Shown one piece after another: positions 22,932 through 34,879 of a stretch of 64,000 bases of DNA. Each line of letters begins with the position of its first letter. Position 1 is the stretch's first letter. Under the pieces are notes generated by a model. The model did not search any database. It had not been told where the DNA came from and worked only from the letters and a program-made list of their open reading frames with translations. Source of the stretch: Saussurea involucrata. Taxonomy: Eukaryota > Streptophyta > Magnoliopsida > Asterales > Asteraceae. The translations under genes were made by a program, and so were the position numbers. The DNA lies in assembly GCA_033807775.1 (NCBI GenBank), contig CM066313.1, positions 87,483,484-87,547,483 of the forward strand, in the 5' to 3' direction.

Positions 22932-23249
22932 AAGGGTTCAATAGAGAAGTGTAAATATTTGGAGAAATAAAGAAGTCATCATATCCCTTGGATTAAATAA
23001 TCCATGGTCAGGAAATCAAGGTCCAAATGGAATACACCGGATAAATTCGCGTGCACAGTAATTAAAATAGGACGCTTAGGGGTATTTTCGTAATATGCAC
23101 ATCTAAATAAAAATAGGCGGCAATTGAATCATAATACTACACAATACTACTCATTACGCTATTTTATCAAAAACCGTACCCTCCAAAACCCTCATTCATC
23201 ACCAAAAACATCAAAAATCCATCTCTGATTCATCGTAAATCTGTAACAA

Positions 23250-26200
23250 ATGGCAAAAACTCGAAAGCATTCTACAAATCCTGAAGATGAACAAGCTGTA
23301 ACAACCCAAAACAGACAATCTTGCTAGAAGATACCCTTTTAGAAATGCTTACTCGTACCGATCATCTCTACACGAACCTATAATTTAAACCCAACACACA
23401 AACCGGGCTTACTTAATAAATCACTTCTAGACTTAAATTAATTAAACCACTACTAGTCCTAATAAATCACTTCTAGATTTGGTGCAGTAGACATAAATGA
23501 AGTTCTTTGATTCCCTCGAACGCAAGCTCCGGCCCACATCCGACCAAATCTCTAAATGTGTTCTCGACTACTGCTTACCTTAAAAGGTTTTAGTTTTGAA
23601 AATCGAGGGTTAGACCATGAGATCTAGTGTGTTCTCTCCACACTGAGTCACACCAAAATATTTCAGTTTATAAAAATCAGTTATGAAAGCATTTGCATAA
23701 ATCATAACAATCACACAAAATTTATATGCACACATTGACACATTTAAATCACACGTATAGTCATACAGTTGATCATCGCTTTCAAATATGATCCATTTAG
23801 AATATAATACTAAATTTGTAATATTGTAGCTCACGTGACCTTTGGCTTCACACAACCAAATTCGGTTCATGCAACAACACCTAACCATTTTGTTTACCCA
23901 CCGACCCATGATACTTCTAAGTCCACCAACAATTTTTAAATGCCTTGCCCACTACCGATGCTAATGTTTACAAAGTCCAAGAAAAAAAAAGAGTTTGGTC
24001 CACTAACAAATTTCGGCCCACATGCTTCTATCCAAGCCCACCGACCTAATTAATTACACGCAGGTCCACACTATAGTTTAACTACTACCGGGACTTAAGA
24101 CAAAGGGAAGCAGTACCGGAACTTAACACAATTGTTACTGGGACTTCACTTATCAACAACTACCGGGACTTAAACTCACAAACATCACCGGGACTTAAAC
24201 CACAAACATCACCGGGACCCCTAATCCAAGTCCCGCAATTGGCGATTTCGAACAGTTTCTCAAACTCCAAATTATTTGGCCAAAACGACAAAGGATTCCT
24301 CTATAAATCTTTTACCACAATTAGCAACCGATAACCCAACCTCATTAGTTCACGCTCGAAACCAAATTTAATCATTTAACCATCAAATTTTAGAGTTTAA
24401 CCCATTTATACTCTTAACTGACTCTCACAGCTTAAACATGGGAATTGAACATAAATTGATTTTCTAGCTGCTTACTGTAGGAGAATAATCATGGAGAAAT
24501 TTTACTTACCAATTCGACTTGCTCTCGGTGAAGAAATGCTTCTAACTTTCACTGCTCTCCCTTTCACTTCTCAGCCGCCAACAAACGCAAAAATGGAATG
24601 TTCAGTGTCAAAAACCTAGGGATCCTCACCCATTTATATCTTTTCAAAATTGCACAATGAGTCCCTTAACTTAAGTTTCATCTCTTAAACTTTGGCCACC
24701 AAACCTTCATATTTTGCTGGAAATTCGGGTTGTTACACAAGCAAAAAATCAGAGGAACGACGAAAATCCGAATACAGAAGATGAAACGTTGATTACGCTT
24801 GTTAGAGACGGTATTTTATACATATTTATTATAAATGTTTGAATGTTCATCGTTATATACAATGAATCTACGTTTAAGAACATGATGAAATGATTTAGAA
24901 AAAATTTAGGGTTTAAACAAAGTTCATAAATGTTGTTTTGTTTTTTCATTACAGCGAAGAACACGTCTGCGATTCCAAAAATTAAAATAAAACGAAGCAA
25001 AAAAGCCAATGCAACCACAGGTATATTTGTTAAGATATGAATGTCCAATAATAAATAGTTCATATATGAATGCTTGTTGTTTTATTATGATATTTTTCAC
25101 TAGATCTAGGGTTTACAGATGAACATTCATATATGAATGTTAAGAAATTTGAAAGTTTATATATGAATGTTAAATATTTTTTCGTTTTATAACATTCTTT
25201 TAAGTAGATCTAGGGTTTTGGATATTCGAAAGTTCATATATGAATATTAATAATACTCGAAAGTTCATATATGAATGTTAAATATATGAACATTCATATT
25301 TGCACTTTCGAATACTCTAAAGTTCTAATATGAAGTTTTTTAAAATACTTTTAAGTAGATCTAGGGTTCTGGATATTCGAAAGTTCATATATGAATGTTA
25401 AATATTTTTTCGTTTTATAACATACTTTTAAGTAGATCTAGGGTTTTGGATATTCGAAAGTTCATATATGAATATTGATAATACTCGAAAGTTCTAATAT
25501 GAAGTTTTTTAAAATACTTTTAAGTAGATCTAGGGTTCTGGATATTCGAAAGTTCATATATCAATATTAATAATACTCGAAAGTTCATATATGAATGTTA
25601 AATATTTGAACATTCATATTTGAACATATGAGCATTAATATCTGAAATATATGAATGTTCATATATGAACATTCATATTCGAACGTTTATATTTGAAATT
25701 TCGAATATTTGAACATTCATATATGAATAACTTTCATATTCAAATGTTAATAATATTTGAAAGTTCATATATGAATGTTAATGATATTCTAAAGTTCGTA
25801 TATGAATGCTCATATATGAACGTTCATATATGAATGTTGAATATTCCAAATTTCATATATGAATGTTTTGAATGCTTTTTATTGATTTGTTGTTTATAGA
25901 AAATGAAGACCAACCAAAAACAATTGTAGCTCTGGAAAAGACAACTGAAAAGAAATAACAAGAGGAAGGTAAAAATATATACCTTATAATTTAGAATTTT
26001 CATAGATTCATTACATATAAAAACATTTGTAATCCAGGAATGAAGATGACAAAGTCAAAGATAAGGCTAATGAAGAAGCAACAAGCCATCAAAAGATATA
26101 GTTTTATGTATGTAATCTATTATAAATAATGATAACAATTTATATTATCATGATGATTCATTAATTATATCGTCAAATGTCTATAAACATTTGTAGGAAC

Positions 26201-29200
26201 TGGCTCCAAAAGAGAAAAAAGAAAAACAAAATTGACAAATCTAATTGATTCAGACGACGATTTCGAAAGCCCTGTTGACAAGATAACAAAGAGAAGAAAG
26301 AAAGAAAAAGATGAGGAAAAACATTTCCCGGTCATAAAAGTTAGAACATCCCCAAAGCCATTATATGAAGCAATTCATGCAATAACTAAAGAGCAAAGAG
26401 ATTGAATTAAGAGCATGGGATTTGAGGATATCTTGGAGATGAAAATGGATGGAATCCCATCAAAGTTAGGATTCTTTGTTGTTGATTCTTTGAAATGTGA
26501 TTCAATGGAGATGGTAATTGGAGATCACAGGCTGGAAATAACTGAAGAATCAATCCATTATATGCTTGGTGTTCCTATAGTTGGAAAGAATCTATTTGAA
26601 GAAGAGTTTATTGCAGATGACAGTGAAATCTTGGTGAACTGGAGGTCACAATTTTCAACCAAAATAATCCGACCAACAGATCTCAAGCAAAAGATAATTG
26701 ATAGCAAGGAAGCAGATTTCAACTTCAAGTTGAACTTTATTACTCTTTTCTGCAATACCATGGCCGAACGATTGAAGAGTGGGACGCTGAATATGATTGT
26801 ATTGAATTACATACAACCAAATTAACTGGTGTTCATACATTTTTGAGTGTTTGTAAAACAGCAAGAAGAGTTGGGTGAGAGACTCTGACAAGAGTTTCTA
26901 TGTTGGATCTATAACATACTTGCTCGTAAGTATAATATAACTTTTTTAAATTTAAAATATATCTTACAAAACTGTATTAATTGATTCTTATTTGCAGCTA
27001 TTGTATGTTTATAACTTTAAATGTGAGGCTGTGTTTGTTCGAAGACATATACCATTGATCAAGATGTGGACTGCATAAAGATTGAGAAGAAGAGAGGGTT
27101 ATGAAATTGATCAAGGTGGATTCGATAAAGGAAAGCTGATTGTTGAAAAAGAACTTACTAAAGAAGAAAAACAAAAGGTAAGTATAATATAACATTAATA
27201 TTCATATTTGAATATGAATATTCATATATGAATTCATGTATGAATTCATATGTTATAAACTATACATATGAAAGTTCATTTATGAACTCACATATTAAAG
27301 TTCATATATGAAAGTTAATATGTGAGTTCATAAATGAAAGTTCACATAAGAAATGTCATATATGAAAGTTCATATATGAATGTTTATATATTTTGAATGT
27401 TCATATATGAATTCATATATTATAAACTATACATATGAAACTTCATAAATGAAAGTTTCTTATATGAAAGTACATATATGAAAGTTCATATATGAATTCA
27501 TACATGAATTCATATATTATAAACTATACATATGAAAGTTCATATATGAACTCGTATATAAAGTTCATATATGAACTCATATATCAAAGTTGATATATGA
27601 AAGATCATATATGAACTCTTATATGAAAGTTCTTATAAGAAAGTTCATATATGATTTTTCATCTATGAAAGTTCGCATATGAACTTTGATATATAAAGAT
27701 TCACATATGAATTTATATATGAATTCATATATGAAAGTTCATATGTGAATTCCTATATATGAATATTGTATACTTCATATATTAGTTTTTATATATAAAT
27801 TCATATTTGAATCTTATATACTTCATATATGAATCCTTAATACTTTATACTTCATATATAACTCTTAATTTTTATACAAATCGTAGGTTGTACAGAGTTT
27901 GATAAGAGACAAAATGAATTGCATGATATGTGACTCAATGCTCCTAGATCAGGCTTTTGAAGATGCTTTTATCAATTTCCCTGGTAATGAAATAATTAAA
28001 AAAATACAAAGAAGAGTATGATGAGTTGATGAACAGAGGAACAAATAAGAAGAATTTAGAAAGTGACATATTGATTGGAGTTGAAGAATAAGACTTCCTG
28101 GTTAAAGAGAATCTAAACATGGTTACAGGTATAAATGATGAATTGTTCATGACACCTGTTACACAAAGAACCAGGATGGTGATGGATTCAGAGGAATTTT
28201 GGGAAGACCCAAAAACTCATGGGGAAGTTGAAGTTGTGATGAAAAGTTATGAAGCATCAAAAGAAGAGAAGGAGAACGACAAAGAGAAGGAGGAAGAGAA
28301 GGAGGAAGAGAAGGAGAGAGATGAAGAAGAGAATAAGAAGAAAAAGTGATGAAAAAGAGAGAGATCGAGAATAAAAAGACTGAGATGGAGAGACATGAGA
28401 AGGAGAGTGCAACTGATATGCAACATGAAATTACAACAGAAAACACTTCGGATGTTGTGAAACAAATTGCAGCTTCATATGTGAATGATGCACCTACTTA
28501 CAGCTTAGGGTTCTCATCACAAGAGGAAGAAGAGAAGGCTGAGAAAGAAAAGGCTGAGAATAAAAAGAAAGAGGAAGAAAAGGGTAAGAAAAGAATGAGA
28601 GAAGAGGAAACAAAGGCAGAGAAAGAAGTGAGAGAAGAGGAAGAAAAGACAGATGAAGAAAAGACAGAGGATGAAATGATAGAAGACGAAGAAAAGGAAT
28701 AGGAAGAAGAAAAGAAGGAAGGTAAGAGAGAAATCAAACTGCCAGAAAGCATGAGGTCACCTTATGTTAACAAAATTGTTTTGATATAATTTTTTTGACA
28801 ACGACTGAAAACAAGCTTGGTAGATGGCTGTTTGCACTGACTGTAGAGTGGATGTAAGTCACACCTTTAATATTATATATGTTATTTTAAAAAGTTAATG
28901 ATGTGCATATATGATAAATTTCATTTCATTGTCTTATAGCGAGATGGTCTATGAAACAAGGGATGGGGATAATATGATAAAGGTCGTTGTAGAAAGTTTA
29001 ATGCCAAACACATATGTAGTGGCCAATGTCGTTGATACATGGGCTGCTCTGTTGAACGCAGAAGAAGCATTAAGAAGCCGACAATCCCCACATAGACTTT
29101 TTCTTAACACAACCATAATGGTATGTCAATAGTTATATATATTTTTAGCCTAGTTCATATATGAATCACTTTTACATGGGTTTGTTTTCATATATGAATG

Positions 29201-30138
29201 ATTGTCACTTATGAACTTTATTTACAAAAATCTGTTTTCATTCATATTTGAATGATTAGAACCATTGGGTTCATATATAAAAATGAATTGAATATGAACC
29301 TTAGCATTTGGGTTCATATATGAATCTTCTTGTTCATATATGAATATGAACTGTTCTGAAAATCAAAAAATTACATTTAATTACTTTGTTTACCTAGCCG
29401 GATGGGGTGCTGAAGAAAAAGAACACAACAGAAGAAAGTTTCCAAATCTTCAAATCGAATATTAGAGATGCATTAAAGAATAAAGAACTTTTAAAGATTC
29501 TAATTATATATAATGAAAACAGGTGTTCTTTCCAGTTATACAATCAAACCACTACTTCTTGTTTGTATACAACATCAAGCACCCAAAAATCTACATTATA
29601 GACAACATGTCAACAAATGTACCAATTGAAAACAAATATGGAGACGTTCCATCCATTCTGGTAAAGTTACTAATGTTTAAATTTTTGTAAGTTCATAAAT
29701 GAATATATTATCAACTTTACTTATGATAATAAAAATATTATGCAGCATGGATTATTTGTTGAATACTTGAGGTCCGTTAAGCATCCTAGAGCAGAAGCAA
29801 TAGCACCAGTTCAACCAGAGAGATATATAATGAAATGGTGCTCTGAAAAAAACAAAATTGACTGTGGGATATTCATCATGAGGCATATGGAGACACACAT
29901 TGGACAAGAGATCCAAAAGTGGGATTGTGGATTTCAAACAAAGGTAAACTCTCAGAAACAACAAATTTATCGCTTACGATACAAGTATGCGACACAATTG
30001 TTACTTTCAGAGAAGAATCTGCATAGAGAGAAAGTTATAGCAGAAACAAATCAGTTTGATTCATACAATGAAGTAAAGAAGAAATACTTGGAATTGCTGG
30101 CAAAGACACTGAAGAACCAGAGACATGATATGCTGTAA
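23250..30138 (+). pseudogene. MULE-borne Ulp1-like C48 protease gene, decayed
   Basis: Multi-exon transposon gene. Exon 1 starts at ATG 23250 (MAKTRKHSTNPEDEQ), is split by a solo LTR after 23296, resumes at 24743 and ends at a donor at 24810. Exons at 24955-25020 and from about 25899 continue in phase. The middle (26415-26825) has a GFEDILEMKMDGIPSKLGFF stretch like the region found ahead of the protease in such genes. A Glu/Lys-rich coiled coil follows (28120-28700). The peptidase end keeps a plausible triad: His in NHYFLFV (codon 29550), Asp in YIIDN (29601) and Cys in DCGIF (29863). Lesions: in-frame stops near 25956, 26403, 28090, 28347 and 28700. It would have cleaved SUMO-like conjugates; now presumably inactive. 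Confidence 0.8.
23297..24737 (-). mobile_element. Solo LTR, 1441 bp, with CAAGC target duplication
   Basis: It begins TGTAACAACCC, ends GGGTTGTTACA and is flanked by CAAGC (23292-23296 and 24738-24742). The minus orientation is preferred because that strand has GATATAAATGGG followed by a leader-like region. TGTAACAACCC termini are typical of Gypsy-type LTRs. A short accgggactt-type repeat lies at 24085-24215. It splits Ulp1 exon 1, and the exon frame is restored if it is removed. Confidence 0.9.
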
Positions 30139-33100
30139 ATGATTGGTTGGTTTTGATGGTTCTATGGTTTAAAAACAATACTTTTTTGTGCAATTATGGT
30201 TGTTTGTTTGTGTATGGTGGTTGAAGGATTGCTAGAATGATAGCATGAAGATACAATTATGGTTGTTTTGGTTGTTTAGGTAGATTGGTTTGGATATTTT
30301 TAAACAGTGGTACCTATATGTTGAATAATTGTATTTTTGTTGATAATATATAGTTTATAAAAAAATATTTTTGAATCTGTTTTGGTCTATTTATTGGTTG
30401 TTTATATATTAATGTGAACCTTATTGTTCATATATGAACCTTCGAGTTCATATAAGTTTATATAACTTCATATATGAACTCTTCAGTTCGTATATCAGAA
30501 AATATTCATATATGAACCTTTGAGTTCATATTTGAACATTGAAGTTCATATATGAACTTTTATGTTTATATATGAATGTGATTCTTCAAGTTCATATTTA
30601 AATCTTCGTCTTCATATATGAATGTTAATATGAGAAAGTTCATATATGAATGTTCAAATATGAATGTTGACATATTAGAAAGTGCAAATATGAATGTTCA
30701 TATATTAAAAAGTGCAAATTTGAATGTTCATATATGAATGTTCACATATTAGAAAGTGCAAATATGAATGTTCATATATGAATGTTCATCTATGAATATT
30801 TATATAGTCGAATGTTTATATATGAATGTTCATATATGAATGTTCATATATGAATGTTCAAATATTAGAAAGTGCAAATATGAAAGTTCAAATATGAATG
30901 CTCATATAATCGAAAGTTCATATATGAATGTTAAAATATCAATGTTCAAGTATTCAAAAGTGCAAATATGAACGTTCATATATGAATGTTAATATATTTC
31001 GAAACTTCATATTTGAACATTTAACTTCATATATGAACATGAAAACAAAAACAAATACAAAATAAACTTGTATTATTCATTAAAAAACCAATCAACATTT
31101 ATTATTTAAATTGTGACTATAAAAACTAATTATAGAGTTAAAAAGTAACCTAGACTATGTATCTAATCATTAACATTCTTCAATGGGCAATTTCGAGAAT
31201 CATGATTAACAAACTCTTGACAATTTCTACACAATCGCTTAGCCTTTTGACTCTTTATTGCAACTTTCTCACCTGCACCGATCAAACGTTTTCCTGTTCC
31301 ATATCCTTTGTTGCTAATGCCTGATGGTGCATGGATATCTATTTTTTCTGGTTTATTAACACCAATAAGATTTCTTATCGTCTCTTTCTTCTTTTCCAAA
31401 TTGCTTTGGTAAGGAATATTAACATCTACCTCAGTTTTCAAACAATGAATCTTCTCTGCAAATTCTTTAAGCTTCTTTTTATCACTTCTAAGACTCATCA
31501 AAATATAATCCAAAGATGCTTGTGCATCATAGCAAATTCTTGCCATTTCACCGTTTGGATCACCTTGTCTCCACGAAATGTGTCTAAGATTGAAACATAT
31601 CAAGTCTCTTCTCCATCGTCGACATATATACTTCTCCGATATTTGATTGAAGTTCTCATTCATTAACACTTTGAAAACATGACGACATAAAAATCCATGT
31701 TGACCAAAATGATTGCATTCACATTCAAATGTTGAATCCAGTTGATTCCACACAACCTACAAGACACATGAACATGAAAAACGTAAGTTGTGTTAATAAA
31801 ATAATAACAAATATGCATATATTATTAATTCTTTTTACCTTGAACAACTTCTTCCTTTTACAATCTTTCTCATTTTGCAAAATTGTATAAAGTTGGCATC
31901 CATCCTTTTCAACAACATTTTGTTGAACACACGACCATGCTCCTTTATTAGATTCCTTTTGAACTTCCAAAAACATAGCCCGTGTGTAAACTTCATTTGC
32001 ATGTTTCTCAATTGCTTTCGGAGTGCACATATGAGGGACATTCGTCTTTGTCGCATGGTCAAGCTTACGTTGAGAATTTCTTTGCTTACGCATTGCATTT
32101 TCAAATGCAAACATGAATGTGACAAAGTTATTACCACGGTGAGCAAATTTGTTGAAGAATGAATTTATGCTCTCGGACCTTGATGTAGTTTTCATCAATG
32201 AACAAAAAGGAATCCATCGTTGACGAATACGAAACATGTGTGAAAACCATTTGCTTTTCTGAAGTTTAAACTCACTAATCAAATCCAATCACATAGTTTC
32301 AAATTCTTCAGGCTCCAATTGAACACTCCAAACAAGTTTATTAAAGCGTTTGTTAAAATTTGTCTCCCTATATATCTTTGCTAACCTACAAATGTACTCT
32401 AAATAATGATTCATATATGAATTTTGTTTACAAAAAAAATCATATTTGAACTTTAATTTAGTTAATATAATTAATATATGAACCTTAGTGTTCATATATG
32501 AATATGTAATTAGTATGAACCTTTTTCTTCATATATGAACACAAAAGTTCATATATGAACCTTCAAGTTCATATATGAACTTCTGTGTTCATATTTTAAA
32601 ATATATGTAGTATGAACCTTACATTCATATATGAACATTCGTGTTCATATATGAACATTCGTGTTCATATATGAACATTCGTGTTCATATATGAACATGT
32701 ATTTACTATGAAACTTTGTCTTCATATATGAACCTTCAAGTTCATATTTGAAAATGTATTTATGATGAACTATATGTTCACATTAAAATTTTAATAACTT
32801 ATTAATAATTCATATATGAACAGATACTAACCTTGTTTGGAACTTTGACCATTATATGCCACATACATAATCTGTGACGTGATTCGGTAAAAACCAATGG
32901 AATAGCTTGTTTCATTGCCAAACACTGATCTGTTAGAACCAAACTAGGTTACTTCCCACAATGTGCTTTCAAAAACGCCTCAAGAAGCCACTTAAAATTA
33001 TCAAGAGTTTCACCCGACAACAAAGCTGCACCAACAGTAATAGATTTTATATGATTATTAATAGCAGTAAATGGAACAAACACCATTCTATACCGGTTTG

Positions 33101-34300
33101 TGCGGAACGTAGCATCAAATGAAATAACATCTCCAAATTCTTGGTAATTCAGCTTAGCAATTTCATCAGCCCAAAAAATACCACATAATTGATTATCCTG
33201 CCGATTATATTCAAAAGAAAATCCTGAATCATCCTTTGATCTATCTTCCAACATAAAAAGAACCATTTCACCATCACCATCACCAACAAATGCATTCAAA
33301 TCCCTCCTAAAGTTCTTATAATCATCAACAGTGCAACCAGAAACATCAAAACCCCCTTTCAAAGACATATACAACGTATGCGCCTTCGTTGCTCCAATAT
33401 TACAACTAGCAGCATTATGAATAAACACTTGATCGGTTAAAGACAACTGCCTTCGTTTTCTAGACATACTCATTTCATTTTCATCAAGAAGCATATGATT
33501 ATGTTTCTCTTCAAAATAATAAACTTCATACAATGATTTTGAAGGTACAAAACGCAACTTAATGCATGCTCTACAACCTGTCTTCTTCGTATTTGAATTA
33601 CGGTGATTTTTACCTTCAATACTATCATGAACCGTATTAAAATTCCTTTTTGGTGGATCCCCTTCCTTACTACACACAACATACTTTATCTTGACAATAC
33701 CATGATTACCATTAACAGTTGTTGAAAGTCTAACATCAAAACCCCCTTTCTGAGCATACCGTTCATACATTGAAGTTCCCAACTGAACAGACTAAAAAAG
33801 ATACCTACTCTTGGCTTCAAATCCACATGCACATTCGGTATCCAAAGCTTCGAACCAGATGGTGAAAAAACTAGTTGATGAACAACATTTGTGGATGGCA
33901 AACAATGATCCGCACCTACACATAATATAAACGTTTTATAGCAATTCTAAGCATTCATATATGAATGTTTTATACTATAAACATTTTTAAATCAATTCAA
34001 CAAATGTTCATATATGAATGTTTTATAACAATTCAAACAATTCATATATGAATGCTTTATACTATAATTTTTTTAAAAGCAAATCAGAATTCAACAAATG
34101 TTCATAAATGAATCAATTTAATTATTTACAACTAACTAATTAATGAACTAAGAAACAAAATAATTCATATATGAACGTTCAAATAAATTCATATATGAAT
34201 GTTTTATAATAACACAAATTCAAAAATCAAATCAAACTAAATTCATCAAGTTCATATATCAATCTATAATGTTTCTAACAAACATAAAACAAATCTTCAT
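24780..34300. repeat. Dispersed TTCATATATGAA palindromes in MULE non-coding DNA
   Basis: Several dozen copies of the 12-base palindrome TTCATATATGAA and one-base variants, often followed by TGTT or preceded by AAG, occur in clusters at 25120-25870, 27190-27850, 29150-29350, 30400-31040, 32400-32820 and 33950-34260. They occupy introns and the intergenic gap and stop at exon borders. Confidence 0.93.
30139..31162. other. Intergenic gap between convergent MULE genes
   Basis: About 1 kb without coding frames, mostly TTCATATATGAA-type palindromes and GAAAGTGCAAATATGAATGT repeats. The 3' ends of both MULE genes would lie here. Confidence 0.7.
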
Positions 34301-34524
34301 ATTCAATTTAAAACTCAAAAAGTTGTAAAAAACTAAAATTGTTCGAATTTCAATTTGAAGGACTAATTATTTACAATTCATCTTTATCAAATCACATATA
34401 CATCGAAAAAAAACCAGTAAAAAGCACAAAATTAAAACACAATACCTTCATCTTCATCAAACAGATCTTCTTCGTTCGATAACTGATCAACTTCTTGATC
34501 AGGAACGGTTATTGAATCAGACAT
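31163..34524 (-). pseudogene. FAR1/FRS-type MULE transposase, decayed
   Basis: Four exons with GT-AG borders: 34524-34446 (acidic N-terminus), 33915-32832, 32385-31839, 31756-31163. Exon 2 has a FAR1-type DNA-binding region (KKTGCRACIKLRF, YYFEEKHNHML) and the start of the MULE DDE domain (DVISFDATFRTNRYRMVFVP, then LVLTDQ). Exon 4 has a SWIM zinc finger (CECNHFGQHGFLCRHVF) and a C-terminal zinc knuckle (CRNCQEFVNHDSRNC). Lesions: frameshift near 33790 in a T run, TAA at 32951-32949 beside the second catalytic Asp, and TGA at 32291-32289 where a Trp is expected. It would have cut and moved this element's ends; now inactive. Confidence 0.88.
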
Positions 34525-34835
34525 GACATTACGATTGAAACCTAACTTTTCAAAACCTAAATTTTGCGATAGAAGAAGAAAACGAGAGCAAATCAATAGT
34601 CTGGAATCGATAAAATTGAAATAGATTGATTGACGATACGAAATCAAATGAGAACTAATGAGGATACGATCGAATTTGATTAAGGAAAGAATCTGTTTTA
34701 TTTGAATTTGATTCTAAACCGTATGACATTAATTACCAAATTACCCTCCCGTGATAAAAATCAGCTAATTTAGTCTAAGGGATATGATCACTTCTCTATT
34801 TCTCTAAATATTTACACTTCTCTATTGAACCTATG

Positions 34836-34837
34836 AC

Positions 34838-34870
<33 letters not shown>

Positions 34871-34879
34871 TTGTGTATA
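34836..34879. repeat. (TA)n-(TG)n microsatellite
   Basis: TA repeats followed by GTGTGTGTGTGT, joining the MULE right end and the next foldback element. Confidence 0.95.

Larger units (their letters stand above)
22929..34835. mobile_element. MULE with FAR1-type transposase and Ulp1 gene, 11.9 kb
   Basis: Terminal inverted repeats of about 60 bp: GGTTCAATAGAGAAGTGTAA and on through ATATCCCTT at 22933-22990, and the inverse at 34773-34830. Both ends sit in (TA)n tracts. Inside are two convergent broken genes: a Ulp1-like protease gene on plus (23250-30138) and a FAR1-type MULE transposase on minus (31163-34524). The gene content is that of Ulp1-bearing MULEs. Non-coding parts are saturated with TTCATATATGAA. 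A solo LTR is nested at 23297-24737. Confidence 0.88.

Noticed and set aside
28159..28752. Ser/Phe-rich minus-strand frames
   Set aside because: They are the antisense of the Glu/Lys-rich coiled coil of the Ulp1 gene.
29740..30138. A host SUMO protease gene
   Set aside because: The catalytic part is real, but it lies inside the MULE's inverted repeats, its upstream exons have stops, and such genes are known passengers of MULEs.
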